In this document: positions 8,401 through 17,019 of the stretch, one piece after another
How the letters are laid out: every line of letters begins with the position of its first letter
Position numbering within the stretch: position 1 is the first letter of the stretch
NCBI RefSeq assembly: GCF_046600715.1
Contig: NZ_JBJMAV010000001.1
Location: 434,001 to 498,000 of the forward strand
DNA from: Lysobacter_C viscosus
GTDB lineage: Bacteria > Pseudomonadota > Gammaproteobacteria > Xanthomonadales > Xanthomonadaceae
DNA: 64,000 nt
Reading direction: 5' to 3'
Notes under the pieces: model-generated
Databases searched by the model: none
Told to the model about the DNA's origin: nothing
The model's input: only the letters and a program-made list of their open reading frames with translations
Translations under genes and position numbers: made by a program

Positions 8401-9690
8401 ATGAGTAGCTACTACCACCAGATCGCCAGCGCCGCAGGCCATCCCGAGCTGCAAGAGCCGGTTGATGCGCAGGTGTGCGTTATCGGGGGCGGCTTCGCGG
8501 GGCTCAACACCGCGTTGGGCCTGGTCGAGCGGGGCGTCCACGATGTGGTTGCCCTGGAAGCCCATGGCGTCGGCCACGGCGCATCAGGCCGCAACGGGGG
8601 TTTCGTATTCGGGGGCTTCTCTCGCGGCGAGCAGGCCCTGCTGGATGGACTCGGGCCCGACCGCGCCCGCAAGCTCTACCAGGGGACGCTGGATGCGGTG
8701 GAGTTGATCCGCCAGCGCATCCACACCCACCACATCGACTGCCAACCGGTAGAGGAGGGCGTGCTCTGGGCGAACTGGTTCCGCGACCCGGCCATACTGT
8801 TGCAGCGGCAGCGACTGCTGGCGGATTCCTTCGGAGTGCATTGGGAGCGGATCGGGCCCGGCGTGCTGCGCGACCGCCTTCATACGGATCGGTACCACGG
8901 CGGGCTCCTGGAGGTACGCGGGTTCCACTTCAACCCATTGCGCTACGCACGTGGGTTGGCCCAGCTGGTGGTCGCGGGTGGCGGCAGGGTCCATGAAAAC
9001 AGCCCGGCGCTGTCGCTCGAGCGGGAGGGGTCGGGCTGGCTGGTCAAGACCCCGCGCGGATCGGTCCGGGCCGAACAGGTCGTGCTGTCGTGTGGGGGCT
9101 ACCTGGCGGGGCTGCGCCGCCGCGTCGACGCGGGCGTGATGCCCATCGCCACCTATGTGATGGTTACCGAGCCGCTGGGCGGCCGCTTGGGCTCAGCCAT
9201 GGCGACAGGGGCAGCGGTCTATGACACCCGTTTCGCCTTCGATTACTACCGTCCCCTGCCGGACACACGCCTGTTGTGGGGCGGCCGCATATCGGTGCTG
9301 GATCGCCCGCCCGATGCCGTGGAGCGGCTGCTCCGGCGAGACCTCCTGAAAGTGTTTCCCCAGCTGCACGGTGTGCGGATCGATCACGCCTGGTCGGGCC
9401 TGATGAGCTATGCGCGCCACCAGATGCCCCAGGTCGGGCGGATCGAGCCAGGTCTATGGCTGGCGCAGGCGTTCGGAGGGCACGGCGTCGCGCCCACCAC
9501 GTTCGCCGGTGAAGTGCTCGCCTCGGCGATTGCCGAGGGCGACGGACAGTGGCGCGAATTCGAACATTACGGCCTGGTATCGGCGATGAAGCCGGCCGGT
9601 TACGTCGGGGCGCAGGCGAGCTACTGGTGGCACCAGGCCGGCGATGCCTGGAAAGCGTGGCGCGAGTCCACGAGCCGGACCCCAACCTGA
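8401..9690 (+). CDS. FAD-dependent amine/amino-acid oxidoreductase (PuuB-like, DAO family)
   Basis: This protein of about 429 residues belongs to the DAO superfamily. It has the dinucleotide-binding site VCVIGGGFAGLNTALGL near residue 25, then ASGRNGGFVFGGF, and a C-terminal FGGHGVAPTT flavin-binding loop. The ASGRNGG motif is typical of gamma-glutamylputrescine oxidases and glycine/sarcosine-oxidase-like enzymes, so an amine or N-methyl amino acid is the likely substrate. The ATG at 8401 was preferred because MSSYYHQ looks like the family N-terminus. An in-frame ATG at 8362 would add 13 residues, and neither start has a clear Shine-Dalgarno. No other polyamine gene is nearby, so the substrate is unassigned. 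Confidence 0.82.
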   Translation: MSSYYHQIASAAGHPELQEPVDAQVCVIGGGFAGLNTALGLVERGVHDVVALEAHGVGHGASGRNGGFVFGGFSRGEQALLDGLGPDRARKLYQGTLDAVELIRQRIHTHHIDCQPVEEGVLWANWFRDPAILLQRQRLLADSFGVHWERIGPGVLRDRLHTDRYHGGLLEVRGFHFNPLRYARGLAQLVVAGGGRVHENSPALSLEREGSGWLVKTPRGSVRAEQVVLSCGGYLAGLRRRVDAGVMPIATYVMVTEPLGGRLGSAMATGAAVYDTRFAFDYYRPLPDTRLLWGGRISVLDRPPDAVERLLRRDLLKVFPQLHGVRIDHAWSGLMSYARHQMPQVGRIEPGLWLAQAFGGHGVAPTTFAGEVLASAIAEGDGQWREFEHYGLVSAMKPAGYVGAQASYWWHQAGDAWKAWRESTSRTPT

Positions 9691-9732
9691 CGGCGGCGGG
9701 GACTCGCAAGGCAGCACTCTATCGATCCGCGA

Positions 9733-9758
9733 CGATGGCATGCGGCTGCATGCCATCG
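9733..9758. terminator. Convergent intergenic hairpin, possible bidirectional terminator
   Basis: CGATGGCATGC and GCATGCCATCG form a perfect 11-bp stem around a GGCT loop, placed between the ends of two convergent genes. No T run follows on either strand, so its termination activity is inferred from position only. Confidence 0.55.
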
Positions 9759-9769
9759 CCTGCCCCGGG

Positions 9770-10972
9770 TCAGAGCGCTTCGAAGATGCCAGCAGCGCCC
9801 ATGCCGGTGCCGATGCACATCGTCACCATGCCGTACTTCTGCTGCCGCCGGCGCAGACCGTGGATGATCGTGGCCGTGCGCACCGCGCCCGTCGCGCCCA
9901 GTGGATGGCCCAGGGCGATCGCGCCGCCCAGCGGGTTGACCTTCGCCGGGTCCAGTTCGCAGTCCCGGATAACGGCCAAAGCCTGGGCGGCAAAGGCCTC
10001 ATTGAGCTCGATCCAGTCCAACTGGTCGCGGGTGAGGCCGGCTTGCCTGAGCGCCTTCGGGATAGCGGCGATCGGGCCGATGCCCATCACCTCGGGTCGA
10101 ACGCCGGCCACCGAGAAGCTCACGAAGCGCGCCAGCGGCGTCAGGCCGTAGTCCTTGACCGCCTGTTCGGACGCCAGCAGGACCGCGCCGGCGCCATCGC
10201 TCATCTGCGAGCTGTTGCCCGCGGTCACCGTGCCGCCGAACTGGCCATTGCGGAACACCGGCCGCAGCTTGGCCAAGCCTTCAAGCGAGCTGTCCTGGCG
10301 TGGGCCTTCGTCGATGTCGACAACGCGCTGGCGGGTCCGGACGCTGCTGCCAGCAAGGTCCGGCAGGGCGGAGACAATTTCGTAGGGGCTGATCTCGTCC
10401 TTGAATTCTCCTGCCTGGATCGCGGCGATGGCCTTCCGGTGCGAGGCGAGGGCGAATGCGTCCTGATCTTCGCGCGAGATCTTCCATTCCTCGGCCACCT
10501 TCTCGGCCGTGATCCCCATGCCGTAGGCGATCGCGACGTGGTCGTCCTTGAACACCGCCGGCGAAAGGGCAACCTTGTTACCCATCATGGGCACCATCGA
10601 CATCGACTCCGTTCCACCGGCCAGCATGAGGTCGGCGTTGCCGAGCCGGATCTGGTCGGCGGCCAGGGCGACCGCCTGCAGGCCGGAGGAACAAAACCGG
10701 TTGATGGTCTGGGCGGCAACGGTATCGGGCAAGCCTGCAAGCAGCACGCCGATGCGCGCGACGTTCATGCCCTGCTCGCCCTCGGGCATTGCGCAGCCGA
10801 TGATGGCGTCGTCGATGCGGTTGACGTCGACTCCCGGCGCCTGGGCGACAACGGACCTGAGCACGTGCGCCAGCATGTCGTCGGGGCGGGTGTTGCGGAA
10901 CACGCCACGCGGCGCCTTGCCCACGGGGGTGCGGGTGGCGGCAACGATGTAGGCGTCCTGGATCTGCTTCAT
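9770..10972 (-). CDS. fadA: Acetyl-CoA C-acyltransferase (3-ketoacyl-CoA thiolase)
   Basis: A 400-residue thiolase for the last step of fatty-acid beta-oxidation, cleaving 3-ketoacyl-CoA to acetyl-CoA and a shortened acyl-CoA. The nucleophilic Cys lies in RFCSSGLQAVALAADQ. The second half carries NEAFAAQ, the catalytic His in GGAIALGHPLGATG, and the proton-donor Cys in MCIGTGMGAAG. The ATG at 10972 gives the expected MKQIQDAYIVAATRTPVGK start. It is the third gene of a minus-strand operon behind a PsrA-like regulator and a FadN-like protein. The symbol follows the usual fadN-fadA pairing; a FadI-type assignment cannot be excluded from sequence alone. Confidence 0.93.
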   Translation of the reverse strand: MKQIQDAYIVAATRTPVGKAPRGVFRNTRPDDMLAHVLRSVVAQAPGVDVNRIDDAIIGCAMPEGEQGMNVARIGVLLAGLPDTVAAQTINRFCSSGLQAVALAADQIRLGNADLMLAGGTESMSMVPMMGNKVALSPAVFKDDHVAIAYGMGITAEKVAEEWKISREDQDAFALASHRKAIAAIQAGEFKDEISPYEIVSALPDLAGSSVRTRQRVVDIDEGPRQDSSLEGLAKLRPVFRNGQFGGTVTAGNSSQMSDGAGAVLLASEQAVKDYGLTPLARFVSFSVAGVRPEVMGIGPIAAIPKALRQAGLTRDQLDWIELNEAFAAQALAVIRDCELDPAKVNPLGGAIALGHPLGATGAVRTATIIHGLRRRQQKYGMVTMCIGTGMGAAGIFEAL

Positions 10973-11111
10973 GGTGTTCTCCGGAGGCTGGGCCTTGCTG
11001 GTGACGGTCGGTTGCGAGCAGCCGAAATCCGTCACTGAAGTCCCGGCGGATGGTGATTTGTCGTTCGACCTTGGCGGTGGAGCGCGCCGGGTCAGGGGCG
11101 GCGCGCCGTTA

Positions 11112-13487
11112 TCAGTTCCGCAACGGCTTGCCGGTTTTCAGCATGTGCGCGATGCGCTCCTGGGTCTTGGGCATCTGCGCCAGGGCGACGAAGTGTTCGC
11201 GCTCGAGCCGCAAAAGCCACTCTTCGTCCACCAGCGCGCCCCGGTCGACTTCGCCACCGCACATCACCGTCGCGATCCGGCTGGCGATCTCGTAGTCATG
11301 CGGTGAGATGAAACGCCCCTCCAGCATGTTGACGAGCAGCATCTTGAAGGTGGCGATACCCACGTCGCCCGCCACCTGGATCCTGCGGGCGGGCAAGGGC
11401 GGGCGGTACCCGCCCTCGGCGAGGGCACGGGCCTCTGCCTTGGCGACGTGGAGCAATTCGTGCGCGTTGAAGGCGATCCGATCCGAGTCGCGGGCGAGCT
11501 TGAGGTTGCGCGCCTCCATTGCCGAGGTGGACACCTTGCCCATCGCGACGCTCTCGAATGCAACCTTCAGCTCGGCGAAGACATCGCCACCCGGGCCCGC
11601 GCTCTCCGACGCCCGCACCGCGAACTCCTTCAGGCCGCCGCCTGCCGGCAGCAGGCCTACGCCCGCTTCGACCAGTCCAACGTAGCTTTCCAGCCCGAAT
11701 ACGGTTCGCGCCGCATGCATCTGGAACTCGCACCCGCCGCCCAGGGCGAGGCCGCGAACCGCCGCCACCACCGGCACCAGCGCATACTTGATCCGCTGGC
11801 TGGTTGCCTGGAAGTTGGCGACCATCGCCTCGAAACCGGCGACGTCGCCGGCCTGGAGCAGGCCCAGCGCGCCTGCCAGGTCGGCACCGGCCGAGAACGG
11901 CTCCTTCGGCTGCCACACCACCAGTCCGGTGAAGTCGCGCTCTGCCACGCCAATGGCCTCCTGCAGGCCGTCCAGGACGTGGTCGTTCACGGTGTGCATC
12001 TTGGTCTTGAAGCTGACGACGGCGATGTCGTCGCCTTCGTCGGCCCATAGCCGCACGCCCTCGTTCTCGAACACCGTCCGCCCCTGCGCGAAACGCTCGC
12101 CCACCAGCGGGTCGGGGAATCGTTGGCGGGTATAGACCGGGTTGGAAGAACGCGGCGCCTTGGCTTCCCTGGAGGGGCTGTAGCTGCCGTCGGACATGTG
12201 CACGCCGTCACGTCCGTCGAAGACCCAGTCGGGCAGGGCGGCGCTGCTCATCGCGTGGCCTGAGACGATGTCCTCCGCGATCCACTCCGCGACCTGCGTC
12301 CAGCCTGCGGACTGCCAGGTCTCGAACGGACCCATCGACCAGCCATAGCCCCATCGGATCGCGAGGTCCACGTCGCGCGCGGTGTCGGCAACGCTCTCGA
12401 GGTGGTAGGCGGTGTAGTGGAAGGTGTCGCGGAAGCAGGCCCAGAGGAATTTCGCCTGCGGGTGCTCGCTGGCCCGAAGCGCGGCGAATTTCCGGGCCGG
12501 GTCGCGCTCCTTCAACAGTGCGGCGACCTCGGGGGCCAGTTCGAAGGAGGCGGGCCGGTAGTCCTGGGTCCCCAGGTCGAGCACCAGGATGTCCTTGCCC
12601 TTCTTGGTGTAGAACCCCGCGCCCGTCTTCTGCCCCAGCGCGCCCTTCTCGACCAGCGCGGCCAGCCACTTGGGCGCCTTGAAGTACCGGTGCCAGGGGT
12701 CCTCGGGCAGCGTGTCGCCCATGGTCTTGATCACATGCACCATCGTGTCCAGGCCGACCACGTCAGCGGTCCGGTAGGTGGCCGACTTGGGGCGGCCGAT
12801 GGCAGGGCCGGTCAACGCGTCCACGGTGTCGAAGCCGAGCTTGCACTGCTCGGTGTGGTGCATGGCCGCCAGCATCGAGAACACCCCGATGCGATTGCCG
12901 ATGAAGTTCGGCGTGTCCTTGGCGATCACCACGCCCTTGCCCAGGGTGGTGGTCAGGAACGCCTCCAACTGGCCAAGCACGGCAGGATCAGTGGATTTGG
13001 CGGGGATCAGCTCGGCCAGGTGCATGTAGCGCGGCGGGTTGAAGAAATGGACGCCCAGGAAACGCGGCCGCATGCCCTCTGGCAACACGTCGGCCAGCGC
13101 ATTGATTCCCAGGCCCGAGGTGTTGCTGGCGAGGACCGCGTGGTCCGCGACATGGGGCGCAATCCTGCGATACAGGTCCTGCTTCCAGTCCATGCGCTCG
13201 GCGATCGCCTCGATGACCAGGTCGCATCCCTCGAGCAACTCCAGGCCCGTCTCGTAGTTGGCCGGCACGATGCGCTCGGCCAGCGCCTTGTCGGCCAGCG
13301 GGGCCGGGCTGAGCTTGGCGAGGTTGGCGAGGGCCTTGGTGACGATCCCGTTGGGGTCTCCGTCCTTGGCGGCCAGGTCGAACAGCACCGTGTCCACGCC
13401 GGCGTTGGTCAGGTGGGCGGCGATCTGGGCCCCCATGACACCTGCCCCCAGGACGGCGGCACGCCGTACAAGCAATTTCTCAGCCAT
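11112..13487 (-). CDS. fadN: 3-hydroxyacyl-CoA dehydrogenase / enoyl-CoA hydratase bifunctional protein (FadN-like)
   Basis: The 791-residue protein has the domain order dehydrogenase first, hydratase last, as in Bacillus FadN and unlike E. coli FadB. The N-terminus carries the NAD site VLGAGVMGAQIAAHLTNAG, followed by FLGVHFFNPPRYM and the C-terminal HAD domains. From about residue 490 there is a crotonase domain with FSAGADLAGAL and ALGGGCEFQMH oxyanion-hole regions and the LLPAGGGLKEF segment. AAGGAG lies 8 nt before the ATG. It would run the hydration and dehydrogenation steps of beta-oxidation, feeding the thiolase 139 nt downstream. Confidence 0.93.
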   Translation of the reverse strand: MAEKLLVRRAAVLGAGVMGAQIAAHLTNAGVDTVLFDLAAKDGDPNGIVTKALANLAKLSPAPLADKALAERIVPANYETGLELLEGCDLVIEAIAERMDWKQDLYRRIAPHVADHAVLASNTSGLGINALADVLPEGMRPRFLGVHFFNPPRYMHLAELIPAKSTDPAVLGQLEAFLTTTLGKGVVIAKDTPNFIGNRIGVFSMLAAMHHTEQCKLGFDTVDALTGPAIGRPKSATYRTADVVGLDTMVHVIKTMGDTLPEDPWHRYFKAPKWLAALVEKGALGQKTGAGFYTKKGKDILVLDLGTQDYRPASFELAPEVAALLKERDPARKFAALRASEHPQAKFLWACFRDTFHYTAYHLESVADTARDVDLAIRWGYGWSMGPFETWQSAGWTQVAEWIAEDIVSGHAMSSAALPDWVFDGRDGVHMSDGSYSPSREAKAPRSSNPVYTRQRFPDPLVGERFAQGRTVFENEGVRLWADEGDDIAVVSFKTKMHTVNDHVLDGLQEAIGVAERDFTGLVVWQPKEPFSAGADLAGALGLLQAGDVAGFEAMVANFQATSQRIKYALVPVVAAVRGLALGGGCEFQMHAARTVFGLESYVGLVEAGVGLLPAGGGLKEFAVRASESAGPGGDVFAELKVAFESVAMGKVSTSAMEARNLKLARDSDRIAFNAHELLHVAKAEARALAEGGYRPPLPARRIQVAGDVGIATFKMLLVNMLEGRFISPHDYEIASRIATVMCGGEVDRGALVDEEWLLRLEREHFVALAQMPKTQERIAHMLKTGKPLRN

Positions 13488-13584
13488 GTTCGGTAACTCC
13501 TTGATGTTCTGTAGCTATTGAATTCGGTTCGTCTTGCGCTAGCCGGCGGAGTATTGCGATCCCCAAAGACCGGGGGTGGGTGGA

Positions 13585-14199
13585 TCAGCTTTTGAAACCG
13601 GCCGCCGCAAAGCGAATCAGCTCACGCGCCGCACGCTCGCGGTGGGCCTTTTCGCTGACGTCGGGTGGACGCTTGATCAGGCCGAAATCCGCCATGGCAT
13701 AGGTCAACGCCCCTGCCAGGAAGTCCAGGCGCCAGTAGAGCTCCTCTTTGCTCAGCGACGGCACGCAGACGGAGATGGCCTTGGCGAACTCCCGCAGTAC
13801 GTGCCCATAGTGGTCAGACAGGAACTTGCGCAGGCTGTCGTTCTTCTCGGCATAGGCGCGCGCAACGACTCGAACGAACGCGCCGCCGCCTTGCCGGTCC
13901 TGCGCGAGGGCCAGGGCGGGCTCGACGAATGCGGCAAGCACCGGTTCAAGCTCGCCCGGTGATTCCTCCACTGCGCGCTTGAGCGCAGTCAGCCGGTCGG
14001 CCGTCATGCCGTCCATGCGCCGCCGGAACACCTCGTTGACCAGGTTCTCCTTGCTGCCGAAGTGGTAGTTGACCGCGGCGATGTTGACGTCGGCGCGGCT
14101 GGTGACCTGGCGCAGCGACGTGCCGCTGAAGCCGAACTGGGCAAAGAGCTCCTCTGCAGCGCCGAGGATGCGGTCCTTGGTCGAGAAATGGGTGGCCAT
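13585..14199 (-). CDS. psrA: TetR-family repressor, PsrA-like
   Basis: This 204-residue regulator has an N-terminal TetR helix-turn-helix (ILGAAEELFAQFGFSGTSLR and VNIAAVNYHFGSKENL). The AAVNYHFGSK recognition-helix region is the hallmark of the PsrA/CerR-type group. PsrA in pseudomonads senses long-chain fatty acids or acyl-CoA and represses beta-oxidation genes. Here a CAAAC-N4-GTTTG box, which matches the known PsrA site form, sits right at its own promoter, and the fad genes lie immediately downstream on the same strand. Autoregulated, fatty-acid-inducible control of the whole operon follows as inference. The symbol is by similarity. Confidence 0.85.
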   Translation of the reverse strand: MATHFSTKDRILGAAEELFAQFGFSGTSLRQVTSRADVNIAAVNYHFGSKENLVNEVFRRRMDGMTADRLTALKRAVEESPGELEPVLAAFVEPALALAQDRQGGGAFVRVVARAYAEKNDSLRKFLSDHYGHVLREFAKAISVCVPSLSKEELYWRLDFLAGALTYAMADFGLIKRPPDVSEKAHRERAARELIRFAAAGFKS

Positions 14200-14230
14200 C
14201 GGAACGGTCCGCTGTCGGGAAGAGGTTATT

Positions 14231-14244
14231 CAAACGCTTGTTTG
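14231..14244 (-). promoter_or_regulatory. PsrA-type operator CAAAC-N4-GTTTG
   Basis: CAAACGCTTGTTTG is an inverted repeat with 5-bp arms and a 4-nt spacer, and TCAAAC/GTTTGA extends it to 6-bp arms. It matches the published PsrA consensus G/CAAAC-N2-4-GTTTG/C. It begins right after the predicted -10 box and ends 32 nt before the regulator's start codon, so a bound dimer would cover the transcription start. Confidence 0.8.
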
Positions 14245-14273
14245 ATCCTATGCCTTGGCGTGCTGGACGTCAA
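14245..14273 (-). promoter_or_regulatory. Sigma70-type promoter of the psrA-fadN-fadA operon
   Basis: On the minus strand there is TTGACG (complement of 14268-14273), exactly 17 nt of spacer, then TAGGAT (complement of 14245-14250). The -35 box matches 5 of 6 consensus bases and the -10 box 4 of 6. The operator abuts the -10 element. Confidence 0.7.
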
Positions 14274-14362
14274 CGCGCGACCCGCGCCTCCCGCCGGCCA
14301 ATATGACCAAGCACTGCAAAAGCGCTCCGCAATCCGATAGCATTACCTCAGCCATATCGGCT

Positions 14363-14389
14363 AAACCCGCGTTCCGACGCGGGTTTTTC
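14363..14389 (+). terminator. Strong Rho-independent terminator with no assigned upstream gene
   Basis: AACCCGCGT and ACGCGGGTT pair around a TCCG loop, followed by TTTTT. The A63/T86 positions add one more pair. It is oriented for plus-strand transcripts but lies in the gap between the divergent psrA and ndk genes, 67 nt before ndk. It therefore ends either a small untranslated RNA or an attenuated ndk leader. Confidence 0.8.
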
Positions 14390-14455
14390 TGTTATCCTCG
14401 GGCGCGAGGTTCCTGCTCTTTCAGGGTCCGCGGCCCGCCTACCTGGAGACATCCC

Positions 14456-14881
14456 ATGGCGCTGGAGCGCACCCTTTCGATCATCAAGCCCGACGCCGTT
14501 GCCAAGAACGTCATCGGTGAGATCTACACCCGTTTCGAGAAGGCCGGCCTGAAGGTCGCGGCTTCCAAGATGAAGCATCTGTCCCGCAGCGAGGCAGAAG
14601 GCTTCTACGCGGTCCACCGCGAGCGTCCGTTCTTCGCTGCGCTGGTGGAGTTCATGATCTCCGGCCCCGTCATGATCCAGGTCCTGGAAGGCGAGGGCGC
14701 GGTACTCAAGAACCGTGACCTCATGGGCGCCACCAATCCGAAGGACGCTGACGCGGGCACCATCCGCGCGGACTTCGCCGACAGCATCGATGCCAACGCG
14801 GTGCACGGTTCGGACAGCCTGGAGAATGCGGCGATCGAGATCGCCTACTTCTTCCCGGCCACGGACGTCTACACCCGCTGA
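14456..14881 (+). CDS. ndk: Nucleoside diphosphate kinase
   Basis: A 141-residue enzyme, the usual length, that balances NTP and dNTP pools by moving the gamma phosphate through a phospho-His. MALERTLSIIKPDAVAKN is the standard N-terminus, and NAVHGSDSLENAAIEIAYFF contains the active-site His. The ATG at 14456 follows an ACCTGGAGACATCCC leader whose GGAG is a good Shine-Dalgarno. In-frame upstream codons would add an unrelated extension. A strong terminator lies 67 nt upstream of this gene. Confidence 0.98.
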   Translation: MALERTLSIIKPDAVAKNVIGEIYTRFEKAGLKVAASKMKHLSRSEAEGFYAVHRERPFFAALVEFMISGPVMIQVLEGEGAVLKNRDLMGATNPKDADAGTIRADFADSIDANAVHGSDSLENAAIEIAYFFPATDVYTR

Positions 14882-14912
14882 TCGCGGCTCCAAACAGGCA
14901 CTACAGGTTTCC

Positions 14913-16172
14913 ATGAGCACCCCGAACCAACGCATCGACATCACGCTTGCACCGGACTCCGGCGCGGCGCGCGCGCGCGCGGGGGAGCGGGAGGCCATCG
15001 GGTCGGGGTCGAAGCGCAACATCTTCGACCTCGACCGCGTTTCGCTGGAGGACTTCTTCGAGCAGACGCTGGGCGAGAAGCGCTACCGCGCCCACCAGGT
15101 CATGAAGTGGATCCACCACCGGCATGTCACCGATTTCGACGACATGACCGATCTGGGCAAGGCGCTGCGCGCCAAGCTGCACGAGCATGCCCAGGTCCGG
15201 GCGCCGATGGTGCTGCACGACCAGCCTTCGGCCGACGGCACCCGCAAGTGGTTGCTCGGCATGGACCCGAAGAACGCGATCGAGACGGTCTATATCCCCG
15301 ACAAGGGCCGGGGCACGCTCTGCGTATCGAGCCAGGTCGGCTGTGCGCTGAACTGCCAGTTCTGCTCCACCGCGACCCAGGGCTTCAACCGCAACCTCTC
15401 CACCGCCGAGATCATCGGCCAGGTGTGGGTGGCGGCGCGTGAGCTGGGCAACGTGCCGCACCAGCAGCGCAAGCTCACCAACGTCGTGATGATGGGCATG
15501 GGCGAGCCGCTGGCCAATTTCGACAACGTCGTGCGGGCGATGAGCATCATGCGCGATGACCTGGGATACGGCCTTGCCAACAAGCGCGTCACGCTTTCCA
15601 CCGCCGGCATGGTCCCGATGATCGACAGGCTCGGCGAGGTCAGCGATGTGTCGCTGGCGGTGTCGCTGCACGCCGCCAATGATGAGCTGCGTACCGAGCT
15701 GGTACCGCTCAACAAGAAGTATCCGATCGCCGATCTCATGGCGGCATGCCAGCGCTACGTACGCCGCAAGCCCCGTTCGTCGATCACCTTCGAGTACACG
15801 CTCATGAAGGGAGTCAACGACCAGCCCCAGCATGCGCGTGAACTGGCCCGCCTGATGCGGCAGTTCGAGAACGCGGTGCAGATGAAGGATGCTGCCAAGG
15901 TCAACCTGATCCCGTTCAACCCGTTCCCGGGGACCCGCTTTGAAAGGTCGCCGGAAACCGACATACGCGCCTTCCAGAAGCTGCTGCAGGACGCCCGCGT
16001 TCTGACGACGGTGCGACGCACCCGAGGTGACGACATCGACGCCGCCTGCGGCCAGCTGAAGGGGCAGGTCATGGACCGGACGCGCCGCCAGGCAGATTTC
16101 CGCAAGAGCCTGGAGGACAGGGCGCTGCAGGAAAAGGGCGCCCAGGACGGAGGGGTGAGCGATGCGGCGTAG
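14913..16172 (+). CDS. rlmN: 23S rRNA (A2503-C2)/tRNA (A37-C2) methyltransferase RlmN
   Basis: This radical-SAM enzyme methylates C2 of A2503 in 23S rRNA and of A37 in some tRNAs. The iron-sulfur motif CALNCQFCSTATQGFNRNLS is complete, followed by VVMMGMGEPLANFDNV and VSLHAAND. The resolving Cys lies near the C-terminus in IDAACGQLKGQ. At 419 residues it is slightly longer than most; the surplus is a low-complexity N-terminal stretch (SGAARARAGER) encoded by a GC dinucleotide run. The ATG at 14913 was chosen 31 nt after ndk; no strong Shine-Dalgarno is visible. The next gene overlaps its last 11 nt. Confidence 0.96.
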   Translation: MSTPNQRIDITLAPDSGAARARAGEREAIGSGSKRNIFDLDRVSLEDFFEQTLGEKRYRAHQVMKWIHHRHVTDFDDMTDLGKALRAKLHEHAQVRAPMVLHDQPSADGTRKWLLGMDPKNAIETVYIPDKGRGTLCVSSQVGCALNCQFCSTATQGFNRNLSTAEIIGQVWVAARELGNVPHQQRKLTNVVMMGMGEPLANFDNVVRAMSIMRDDLGYGLANKRVTLSTAGMVPMIDRLGEVSDVSLAVSLHAANDELRTELVPLNKKYPIADLMAACQRYVRRKPRSSITFEYTLMKGVNDQPQHARELARLMRQFENAVQMKDAAKVNLIPFNPFPGTRFERSPETDIRAFQKLLQDARVLTTVRRTRGDDIDAACGQLKGQVMDRTRRQADFRKSLEDRALQEKGAQDGGVSDAA

Positions 16173-17019
16173 GCTTTCCCAGGTATCGGAACGCGACTAC
16201 CGGCCAAGCTGGGCCCGCGCACTTGCGGTCGTGGCCTGCCTGGCTGTGCTGGCGGGCTGCAGCCGGTTGTCGTTCGTGCGTCCCGACACCGGACGCGGTG
16301 ACTTCGAGCGGGTGGCGCCCGATATCCATGTCAGGGAGTCGGCCCAGCGCATGGCTGCCCGGGACGCGCTGCCGCATGTGTCCAATTCGAGGGCTGCGCT
16401 TGTAAAGGGAGACCTAGTCAACGCCGAGCGCCTGGCGCGGGAGGCGTTGAAGATCGACTCCCGTTCCGAGGGCGCCCATACCCTGCTTGCGGTGGTGTAC
16501 GACCGTCAGGGCGATGCGTCCCGCGCCGGAGACCACTACCGCAAGGCCGCCGAACTGGCACCCACGCGAGGCGGAACGCTGAACAACTACGGCACGTGGT
16601 TGTGTGCCAATGGACGCGAGGCCGAGTCGCTGCCCTGGTTCGAGCGGGCGGTGAAGACCCCCGGGTATGCCACGCGCGCCGGCGCTTTGGCGAACGCGGG
16701 TCGCTGCGCGGACCGCGCAAACCTGGACAAGCGTGCGGACGCGTACCTGCGCCTGGCGATCCGGCTCGACCCTGCCGACCCGGTGGCACTGTCGACCCTG
16801 GCCGAGCGCGCTTACCGTCGGGGCGATGGAATGCAGGCTCGCGCCTTTTCTGAACGTCGGCTGACTGCGGCGCCGGCAGATGCGCATTCATTGCTGCTTG
16901 CGTCACAAATCGAGGAAATGCTCGGCGACAGGGCTGCAGCTGCCCGATACGTTCAGCGAATGAGGGCGGAGTTCCCGAATGCATCGGGCTCCGGTACGGG
17001 GAAAGAAGGCAGGCGATGA
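16162..17019 (+). CDS. pilF: Type IV pilus biogenesis/stability lipoprotein PilF (PilW)
   Basis: This 285-residue protein has an N-terminal signal ending in a lipobox (VLAGC, Cys at residue 33) and a TPR solenoid. The repeats include NAERLAREALKIDSRSEGAH and HYRKAAELAPTRG, then NNYGTWLCANGREAESLPWF. PilF is the outer-membrane pilotin that lets the PilQ secretin oligomerise for type IV pili. The position between rlmN and a rodZ-like gene is the conserved setting. Translation is likely coupled on both sides: an 11-nt overlap upstream and ATGA downstream. Confidence 0.92.
   Translation: MRRRLSQVSERDYRPSWARALAVVACLAVLAGCSRLSFVRPDTGRGDFERVAPDIHVRESAQRMAARDALPHVSNSRAALVKGDLVNAERLAREALKIDSRSEGAHTLLAVVYDRQGDASRAGDHYRKAAELAPTRGGTLNNYGTWLCANGREAESLPWFERAVKTPGYATRAGALANAGRCADRANLDKRADAYLRLAIRLDPADPVALSTLAERAYRRGDGMQARAFSERRLTAAPADAHSLLLASQIEEMLGDRAAAARYVQRMRAEFPNASGSGTGKEGRR

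Noticed and set aside
14967..14980. (GC)7 dinucleotide run near the start of rlmN as a phase-variation switch
   Set aside because: Such runs are common by chance in DNA this rich in GC, the run is short, and it encodes a plain Ala-Arg stretch. Without population data a switch cannot be argued.
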